From contig JAZGUH010000276.1 of the NCBI GenBank assembly GCA_037893225.1, forward strand, positions 2,480,001 through 2,544,000: a stretch of DNA of 64,000 nt, in the 5' to 3' direction. This document shows, one piece after another, positions 56,700 to 64,000 of this stretch (positions within the stretch are counted from its first letter, which is position 1; the number at the start of each line of letters is the position of its first letter). Below the pieces are notes generated by a model, which saw only the letters and a list, made by a program, of their open reading frames with translations, did no database searches and was not told the origin of the DNA. This stretch comes from Hippasteria phrygiana (lineage: Eukaryota > Echinodermata > Asteroidea > Valvatida > Goniasteridae). Position numbers and translations under genes: made by a program.

Positions 56700-57058
56700 C
56701 AATAACCAGTACTAGAGTCTGACAAAATCTGCGTGGAAATTTATCGTTTTAAAGTGACAAGAAACGTATGAATCGCGTACATGTACTTCGATCACGGCAA
56801 GTGGACACGTATGCGATATGCATTGACATTGTGTCTGCACGCGCGTATGCGAGAAAGCTTGCCCCGAATCACGTGTCGTGGCAACAATCACTACGCAGCG
56901 GGGTCAAAGTACGGGTCACTCGCAAAAGGCTTATTGCAGGCTGTAAGCGTAGATTGCCACTGAATTAAATATTACAGCACCCTTTCTGCCCTGCCCTGCC
57001 CCCTCCCCCTGCCCCCTGCCCCTGCCCCTGCCCCTGCCCCTGCCACCACCCACCCCAC
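56700..57058. other. unassigned stretch
   Basis: GC-moderate DNA with overlapping short frames and no features. Would be the 5' flank of the THAP-like fragment. Confidence 0.4.
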
Positions 57059-57140
57059 CCCGCCCCCCCCCCCCCCCGCCCCCCGCCCCCCCCCCCCCCC
57101 CCCCCCCCGCCCCCCCCCCCCCCCCCCCCCGCCCCCCCCC
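57059..57140. repeat. C-tract with G interruptions
   Basis: Preceded by (CCCCTG)n at about 56990-57045. Explains the glycine/arginine-rich minus frames here. Length probably unreliable. Confidence 0.95.
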
Positions 57141-57294
57141 CATTCTACTAGTGGAAATACGGTTGAAAAGCCAGGATCACTGGTCCAATGTAACAGACTC
57201 TGCTTGAGAAACCTGTGTCCTTGCACATACATGTACAGGATATGCACATTTTAAATTTCTAAGCCTAACATCACTGCTCGTCAACTTTATTACT

Positions 57295-57417
57295 TCAACG
57301 AAGCACACCACAGAACAAGAGCTTTTCATCCAACAAATCGTTATCATACTGAACCAAGACATGAGCCCACAAATCTAGGGGCGCAACCAGACTGTCCTCG
57401 GAATCACTGGAATCCAT
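57295..57417 (-). CDS. short acidic open frame, possible 5' exon remnant
   Basis: ATG at 57417-57415 reads MDSSDSEDSLVAPLDLWAHV and ends with TGA after 40 codons. The composition is strongly protein-like, and an acidic serine-rich start is common in transposase and DNA-binding proteins. It lies upstream of the THAP-like fragment on the same strand, across the C tract. No family recognised and no donor site before the stop. Confidence 0.25.
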   Translation of the reverse strand: MDSSDSEDSLVAPLDLWAHVLVQYDNDLLDEKLLFCGVLR

Positions 57418-57721
57418 GGAAATACAAGGCCAGCATCAATGGAACTGTGAAATTGTTTGAGAAAATTTATTTTGATAGCAGTAGTTCAAAAGGTTGGTTG
57501 TCAGGGAAACAGGCTTGGTTCTTTGGTACTTTTCAATCTGGATGGCCTACAAGTGTGAATACTGGCCAAAAGGTCGGACGGTATGACCTAGGGTCAAACC
57601 TTCAGGGGAATCGCCTGGCAGTGCTCTAAGATAAGGCCACTAAAATTGGAGATTTCTGAATTGCATCTTCTGCAGCTGTTGTACTTGATTATTGGTAAAA
57701 GCAGCTCGTGTACAGGGGTCC
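57418..57721. other. unassigned stretch
   Basis: A 60-codon plus frame (57447-57629) has no domain. Confidence 0.4.
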
Positions 57722-58230
57722 TAGGGCCGAGTCAAATCGAATATAAATTGAATATTTAACCTTCCATTCGATCGAATATTTGAATATTCGGGTAAACAGC
57801 ATGTACAGAGGCAGTCTAATTAACGTACGAAAGTGCTCTTAATCATCATTATAACAGACTCTTACTTTTATGACTATCACCAGCACCAAAGAATGATTTA
57901 GTAAAGGTTTAGCACATGTGCAAAAATGCAGAAATACTTATTTTTTTCTCCTTGTGACAATTTTATTTTTCCGACAAAAAGTGGGAACAGGTACATTCAT
58001 TTTTGAATATTTTAGTATTCTACTAATCAAAACTGGGTTTGACCGAATATTCAAATATTCGCTACTCGGCGATCAATGATGTGCCCCGGTAAAAAGTTGC
58101 ACGCAAAGCACGCGCTGGTGCTTTAAGTGCGGCTATCGATATTATTTTTTTGCATAGGCCTGTTGTATCAAAATCATTACGGGTACGTAGTGTATAACAA
58201 GAAACCAAACTCCAGCCTCCTATTCAAACT
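57722..58230 (-). mobile_element. degraded relative of the hAT-like element at 44892
   Basis: Starts TAGGGCCGAGTCAAATCGAA with ATATTTGAATATTCG iterations. TTGTATCAAAATCATTACGG and AAGAAACCAAACT are inverted versions of sequence at 45300-45370. The far terminus is not identifiable. Confidence 0.65.
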
Positions 58231-58621
58231 CCAGCCCGCACTTTATTTTACGGCTTATTTTTCTGGACCCTTCTTCTGGCTAACTGGCAATCTCTAATCC
58301 TTTTAGAAGTTTGATCGAGCAGAATCCTTGCACACAGTGCAATGTGAGAGATCGCGGCAGGTGGGGGAGTTTGTGTGAGAAAAATAGCAGGAGTCAGAAT
58401 CAGACAAGTGAAGTCATTATTCTCAAGTGATTATCTGGCTGAGAAAACTCCGAATTTAATTGCTAGCTGGAGACCTCACCTTCAAAGACGAACAGTAAAT
58501 GTATCATCAATATCTGAAACATGAGTGGTAGTGGTATGGACTGACTGTTTGACATACATGTACACTGCCTTTGTGAAACTCAGACCATACCCATGTCCTG
58601 AAGTCCCAGTGAGTTTTGTCT
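58231..58621. other. unassigned stretch
   Basis: Nothing recognised. Confidence 0.4.
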
Positions 58622-58624
58622 TAA

Positions 58625-59273
58625 GCCGTGTCCGCACTGGATTTTGTTACCGAGACGATGGTAAAATGAAAAATAGTCAAATGTGACCACTGTCCGCACT
58701 TGGACTTTCGACACAGGAAAATTTTATGAGACCGTGGTAGAAATAACCGAGCTGTCAATATAAAATTAACGACTCATGAGGGCGTTTTGCGTGACCTTTC
58801 TACATTGACGCGATTGACCCAAATTACGCATGCCTTTCCATTTTTCCGGCTGATGTGTACACGTAGGCCTACATCTTTAGCACCAATCAAACTTCCGACT
58901 GTATCAATAATAAAATCTGCCATGATTGTGACCAAAAGAGGAACAACGCACTGGAATTTGGCAACTTGCCACATGCACCGCACGCAAAGCGCATTCGTGG
59001 TGTCCCTGTGTAGCATGACCTCGCGCTCAGGCTGGATGTACGCTTTCCTGAGCCGCTTTTACCTAATCGCACTTACCGCACTGGACTTATCGTCTCGGGA
59101 AAAGTTACCTGGTCAGTTTTCCTGGGCAGCAGTTGCCCGGTAGAAGTAACCGCTGGACTCAGGAAAAGTAACTGAGAGGAAAACGTCCTAGGCTGTCTGC
59201 ACTAGACTTAAAATGGGAAAAGTACCCATCGTCTCGGTAAGTTTTAGCCAAAAAAGTCCAGTGCGGACAGGGC
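58625..59273 (+). mobile_element. GCCGTGTCCGC family, long subtype copy 2
   Basis: Starts GCCGTGTCCGCACTGG after TTAA and ends CCAGTGCGGACAGGGC(T) before TTAA (59275-59278). Matches 3571-4248 throughout. TTAA or TAA duplication cannot be distinguished here. Confidence 0.9.
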
Positions 59274-59447
59274 TTTAATTTGTTTCTCATATCTTTTCAT
59301 TGGAGTGAAGCATGTTCCCCATACACCCTTTCTGTCATTCCAAGTATTTACAGCAGAAATAAATGCACTGCTTTTCTGTAGACAGATTTGTTCAAACCAG
59401 CTGGTGACCACACATATTTAAAGAGCGTTTGACGTATCTCCATTGTA

Positions 59448-59611
59448 CAATCCCGGCCAAATCTCGTCCCCCCCCCCCGACTGCCCCCGGTCAATGTTTG
59501 GCTCTCATTGCGCGGTCGGTATGCGCTCCAGCTTGAGATTACAACATTGAGTGGGGGAGCGGGGGATGGTATGTTTATTGACACGTGGCCCAAGCATTTT
59601 GGCCGGGATTG
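59448..59611. mobile_element. 164-bp MITE with CAATCCCGGCC ends
   Basis: CAATCCCGGCCAAA and inverse TTTGGCCGGGATTG, flanked by TA at 59446-59447 and 59612-59613. Contains a short C run. Confidence 0.83.
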
Positions 59612-59613
59612 TA

Positions 59614-60680
59614 GCTAAGTCCAACCATTACATCCTGACCAACTTGACAAGCAGAGCTCAATGCATAATGAAAGAGGTCCAGCTTTGCAGAATCACCAAC
59701 TCAAGGAATTCCAGTGCCGCATGAATATAATCAGATCATGATCAGACTCCCTGAAAATATGACTTGTCCGTGACACTGCACATGCTCAGTAGCCCCCCCC
59801 CCCCTACACCAAAACAATGTGAAACATAGGATACAAGTACCGGTAAGGAGGTTAAAGGTTATGCCGTTGCCCAAAATGATTGCATTGGTTATAATAAATC
59901 ATAAACCTACACTTTTCCCTCCCCCATATGCATGTATCAGGAGCACTTTCGTTTTGGTCTCCTTGCCAATCTTCATCTCTCCACTCATTCAAACAGAATG
60001 CCCACTCACTTGCTTTTACAAGAACGCGAGTGACAGTTGAATTTGTGTGCGTGGTGAAACAACTTTAATACCCACACAGTTGCACTTTTCATTAAGTGTA
60101 TTTGATTTCCCAATTTAACGACTGCTCACCCAGGCAGTTCATTCACTTATTTTGCAAGACTGCCAAATAGGCCGTTATGCTCCATCAAAGACCTCTAGTG
60201 GCAATCAGTTTTGTTGTAAAGAACTGAAAATCCCAGGACCAAGGCAAAGACATGCTGCTCCATCAGCAAGACCCAGACCCAGACCCAGACTGTGACCTCC
60301 TGGTTCAGACCAAGGCCTGCTGGTCCAGAGGCCTAGGCCTTGTGTGTAAATTACAAGTAGTACATGTAGGTACCAAAGTAAATGAATAATAACCCTGAGT
60401 CCCTGACCCCCTAAGGGTGCATGCAAAATCATGTTAAAATTGTTGGATTAAAACAACTTTTTGACATAGAAACAAACCATGGTAAAAGTATACTTCAGAA
60501 TTTTTCTTGTTGCCAGCTTTTGGATTGGTACATGTATGTTTAAACAAAATATTAATTAACGCCTGAATGAATCTCCGCCATCTGATTGGTGGATCGTCGA
60601 TCACGTGCATTGAATGATTCGTCCCATCGCACGACGCGAAGTTCCATCAAATGGTACGCGTGTGATGTAACTTCCCTAAT
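59614..60680. other. unassigned stretch
   Basis: Includes a (CAGACC)n run at about 60268-60290 and a C run at 59794. No gene seen. Confidence 0.45.
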
Positions 60681-61436
60681 TTCGCATTGGACTATTATGG
60701 AGAAATTTCACCATGGACTAACTATTGTCAAAAGGTAACGTGCATGATTGTTAACATTCCACTGTGGTTATTCTTCTGTGCGTCCGCACTTGAATTACAC
60801 GGAAAGTCTTTGGCCACGTAATCTTTGCAGTGATCAAAATGCATGTTTTACATTACAGTGGGTGTTTGCACTGGCCACGTAACTCTTCCTCTACACGGTT
60901 GGCCCTGTAAAAAAAGTTCCCACTGCGGAGGGATAAACTGACAACCGGTGATCGACACTTGACAATTTGGAAAGTTTAATAACCCTAACCCACCTCAATC
61001 CTCCAAAATCCTCCTTGCAGTTTTGGAGGATTTTGGAGGATTGAGGATGAATGGTATTTTTTAAAAAGAAGAGGATTTTGGAGGATTGAGGATGAATGGT
61101 GTTTCAAGCAAGGAGGATTTTGGAGGATTGAGGATGAATGGTATTTTTTATAAAAGAGGATTTTGGAGGATTGAGGATGAATGGTGTTTCAAGCAGAGGA
61201 TTTTGGAGGATTGAGGATGAACGGTGTTCAAAGCACATGAGGATTTTGGAGGATTGAGGATGAATGCATTTTTTTGGGCAGGGTAATCAGAGGATTTTGG
61301 AGGATTGAGGATGGTTCCTAGCAAAAAGGTTCTAGGGGGTTAGGGTTTTAATGGCTGCCCACACTGGACTTAATTTGGTAAAGTTGGCAACAGTCTCCCT
61401 AGGTTTTACCCAAAAAAGTCCAATGGGGGACATGGC
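60681..61436 (-). mobile_element. GCCGTGTCCGC family, short subtype, interrupted
   Basis: The complement matches 23464-23843 nearly end to end: TTAACATTCCACTGTGGTTA, ACGTAACTCTTCC, CCCACTGCGGAGGGATAAAC and CGACACTTGACAATTTGG occur in order. The match breaks at 60979 and resumes at 61349. Confidence 0.9.
60979..61348 (+). mobile_element. telomere-ended repeat element, copy 3, nested
   Basis: Left AACCCTAACCCACC, right inverse GGGGGTTAGGGTT, with TTAAT on both flanks (about 60976 and 61349). The interior is seven units of about 43 bases, each carrying GAGGATTTTGGAGGATTGAG then GATGAATGG. The 23.5 kb element gives the empty site. Confidence 0.88.
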
Positions 61437-61607
61437 TTTGGTGCCAAAAAAATGTGGCAATGCACTAATGAGATGCACTTTGATAACCAGGGGGCCTCCC
61501 AAGAACAGCTGACCACAGGAATGTCACAGATGGTCTGTGGTAATTGACCCAACACAGGGTCAAAGACTGGTCACACAGGGATGGAAATGAGTGTGTACAT
61601 GGATTTG

Positions 61608-61978
61608 TTTTGCCGAAAATTTCTATTTTCCAAAAAGGCAACACCACAAATACCGATTTGCAAGAGTCATTTCAACAGTATTTGTACAATATTTCTTGCC
61701 GAAAACCTCATATATTTCAATACTCCGGGTGCGCCCACCAGAGCGTAAATTGTAGAACAACAGGCCGTGCACAGCGGCCAAGTTCAAGTTCAACACATGG
61801 TCCGCCTCCACAGACTTCTCGGACTTTGTGTGTGTGTACAAAACAAATGAGGGATTGGCGTGTTGAGACGTCACCCGGAGGTGAGTCGAGGCAAGCTTGA
61901 CGTTTTTACCCATCAGCCGTGCCCGTGTATAAAAACAGCCAGATAGTGTGAACACGTCCTCCGACGCGAACTGGTTAA
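61608..61978 (+). repeat. dispersed repeat with TATA box, copy 2
   Basis: Partner of 2173-2579. TATAAAAA at 61928-61935. The minus-strand frame is longer here (61623-61955). Confidence 0.78.
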
Positions 61979-63027
61979 TTCATTAACTGAAATTTGTACA
62001 AGTTGTTGAACTTGATTCAGAGCTAAGAAACTACATCAATATTTCTTTTACGAAAACTGTTTAACATACGTACAGAAATTTGGTTGTGAACCAAAAGTGA
62101 ACAACTCAAATTTAAACTGTCTATACTTAAAATTTGTTGCATTTTTTCCCCAGATGTAATATAGCACCCCTCCGTTCGAAATAGACCAGTCTGTGGGCTG
62201 TTCACATCATCACGTTCTCAGTTCACCTAACCCCTGTGCAAAGTGTGGACGATTCCTATCTGGGAAGGCTGGTCCATACAGCTAAGTAGTGGTTCACAAC
62301 AACAAAAATTCTAGCAAAAAATAAGAGATTTTGGTTTCTACAATAAGTTCAACCCGAATATTTACTAACAGAAATTACGGATTTTTAGTTGTCCACTTTT
62401 GAGGCGTCAGGAAAAGTCACAAGTGTTGCTACTTCTAAAATCTAAATCTCTGCTAGCTACTTTTGTTAGTAAGAATTTAGATTTTTAGTTGTCTACTTTT
62501 GAGGCGCCGAGATAGTCGTCAAAGTAAAATCTAAATTTCTGCTAGCAGAAAATTGAGTTTTTAAAAAAACCGGTGTTGCCATTTCTAATCTGGAGTCCAA
62601 CGTCATGCCGTATTGTATTAATGATCAGTTGAGTAGTCAGATCCCGTTTGAAAATGTATGTAAATAAAACAAGCCGAATATATATCACTGCAGGTGCTCT
62701 CCGGAATTGAACGGTAAATTTCACTTTTTATCCGGATGGTAAGTGAACCTTAGCACTTGTATCTCAGGTGGCATATCTATAGTATTTTGGTGGCCGTTTT
62801 AAGGGTGAAATCGGATGTTTTTGTTGGGTCGTCAAACAGTTTGGATTAATTCCGAGTAGATCGCACACTTTGCCTTGGACCCTACTAAAGTACTATATTG
62901 CCAGATCATGTGCAAATGTTAAAAAAGGCGATAAAGAGTCCAAGTTAATACTCGGACTAGTATTAGGCCTAGTACTAGTAGTAGGCCTAAAGTACTAGCC
63001 CAGATTGGACTCCTCCATTGTGTGTAT
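61979..63027. other. unassigned stretch with a tandem duplication
   Basis: At about 62376-62545 two units share ATTTTTAGTTGTC(C/T)ACTTTTGAGGCG(T/C)C and AAATCTAAAT(C/T)TCTGCTAGC. Nothing else recognised. Confidence 0.55.
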
Positions 63028-63219
63028 GGAAAGAGTTCCATATCCGGACATCACTTATACCTCTATGGGCCATGACAGAAAAAGTCAAAGTATTTTCAAA
63101 GAATAAGTTGAACATTTTTCCCTCTTAAATTCGTGTTTCTTCATCAGATTTACACTTTTTGGTAGTTTTTAAGTCATATTAAGGGAAAATAAGTGATGTC
63201 CGGATGTGGAACTCTTTCC
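63028..63219. mobile_element. 192-bp MITE with 30-bp inverted ends
   Basis: GGAAAGAGTTCCATATCCGG, then ACATCACTTA, is matched inversely at 63190-63219 with one mismatch. Target duplication not clear. Confidence 0.85.
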
Positions 63220-63346
63220 GTGTCACTTCCACGCATGCGAGGTAGAGTTGTGGGCGTATTTGTGTTCGTCACGTCACAAGACATGCAAATTCGCTGTTTC
63301 GGTTTCTGAATTTTCCTTAATTTTGCCGTCTTTCGACTGCCGTGTG

Positions 63347-63630
63347 ATGTCTTCGTCTTCGGTAATTTGTGGTAATTGCCAAACAGCCACCTTCGAAAAG
63401 GCCGAGAGGGGTTACAAGAGATTTTCGGTAAAGGTTTTGCCTAGCCCCGGCACATTCAGAAAAGTCTTTGGCAAGGTCATAACACCCCTAATAAGACGCA
63501 ATTCCTATGTTCACAGTGTGTAGGACACTTTGATTTCCCAGACCGTCCCAAAGAAAAAGGGTTCCATAAAAAGAACCTTTCATCAACTTCCGAAACTTCA
63601 AAACGACAGAAGACGAATTTCAAAAATTAA
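63347..63630 (+). pseudogene. four-cysteine zinc-domain gene fragment, frameshifted
   Basis: ATG at 63347 reads MSSSSVICGNCQTATFEKAE and continues to FRKVFGKVI, then stops at 63521-63523. A second frame from about 63499 reads QFLCSQCVGHFDFPDRPKEK and a lysine/serine-rich tail ending in TAA at 63628-63630. The combination C-x2-C ... about 45 residues ... C-x2-C is like ZAD-type protein-interaction zinc domains, followed by the usual basic linker. One indel between the two halves breaks it. A MITE lies just upstream (63028-63219). Family placement is tentative. Confidence 0.55.
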
Positions 63631-63820
63631 TTCAGAAAATCTAAAAACTTTGACGAACATACACGCCCACTAGACATTTCGCGTATGCGCGTACTAAGTC
63701 TTTGCACGAGAAGTTCATACAGGGTTAGTCCCAGTAACTAGGATCTTACTTATCGCTTTTTTAACATCTGGACATGATCTGGCAATAGTAAGGTCCCAGC
63801 TAGCGGGATAATGTCTATAG

Positions 63821-64000
63821 TCCCCCCCGTCTCATTGGTCCCCCCGTCTCATTGGTCCCCCCGTCTCATTGGTCCCCCCGTCTCATTGGTCCCCCCGTCT
63901 CATTGGTCCCCCCGTCTCATTGGTCCCCCCGTCTCATTGGTCCCCCCGTCTCATTGGTCCCCCCGTCTCATTGGTCCCCCCGTCTCATTGGTCCCCCCGT
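63821..64000. repeat. 17-bp satellite (CCCCCCGTCTCATTGGT)n, runs off the end
   Basis: About 10.5 essentially identical units to the last base of the window, so the real array is longer. Confidence 0.97.

Noticed and set aside
56931..57247. Glycine-rich protein
   Set aside because: Translation of the C/G simple tract.
1..64000. CRISPR array, phage or bacterial gene cluster
   Set aside because: The short tandem arrays have no spacers between repeats, and no bacterial-type genes or ribosome binding sites are present.

Overview
This window looks like repeat-dense nuclear DNA from a marine invertebrate, most likely an echinoderm. The basis is indirect: AT-rich sequence with no long open frames, scattered (ACATGT)n runs, several tRNA-derived SINE copies, many short DNA transposons, and recognisable animal exon types (THAP-like, SAP-like, four-cysteine zinc, LINE reverse transcriptase tail). 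No bacterial operon, rRNA, CRISPR array or phage gene is present, and no complete intact protein-coding gene can be read. The species call is inference.

Layout. At 1-8 kb there is low-complexity DNA, a promoter-like repeat (2.17-2.58 kb), a terminal-inverted-repeat (TIR) element (3.57-4.25 kb), a plausible plus-strand last exon (6.19-6.38 kb), tandem repeats and another TIR element. From 8 to 20 kb there are three copies of a TTAA-flanked TIR family, one split by a 1.2 kb hAT-like insertion, plus a second TTAA element, an exact hAT-like insertion (12.5-13.6 kb), two SINEs and a LINE remnant. From 20 to 30 kb there are further TIR elements, two more hAT-like insertions with exact 8-bp target duplications, and minisatellites. 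From 30 to 40 kb there is a long near-perfect hairpin, a SINE with a 13-bp target duplication inside a TTAA element, an element with telomere-like ends, a plus-strand exon candidate (33.8 kb), a 1 kb TIR element with repeated CACGTG modules, a broken open frame (36.0-36.6 kb) and a nested hAT-like element. From 40 to 55 kb there are more TIR elements, a SINE, a hAT-like copy holding a 13-bp minisatellite, a second telomere-ended element, the best intact gene candidate (minus strand, exons at 51.1 and 52.1 kb with matching phase), and a pogo/Tigger-like element. From 55 to 64 kb there is a convergent pair of decayed genes (SAP-like on plus, THAP-like on minus), more TIR elements, a nested insertion with an empty-site comparator elsewhere in the window, a frameshifted four-cysteine gene fragment, and a 17-bp satellite running off the end.

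Working together: there is no operon-like logic. The coherent story is successive transposition. Exact target duplications and split elements give a relative order: SINEs and TTAA elements were hit later by hAT-like elements or SINEs, and a telomere-ended element jumped into an older TIR element. Candidate exons lie in the gaps between transposons and are ab initio only. The three broken domain genes (SAP, THAP, four-Cys) all resemble multicopy, transposon-associated families, so they probably belong to the mobile fraction as well.
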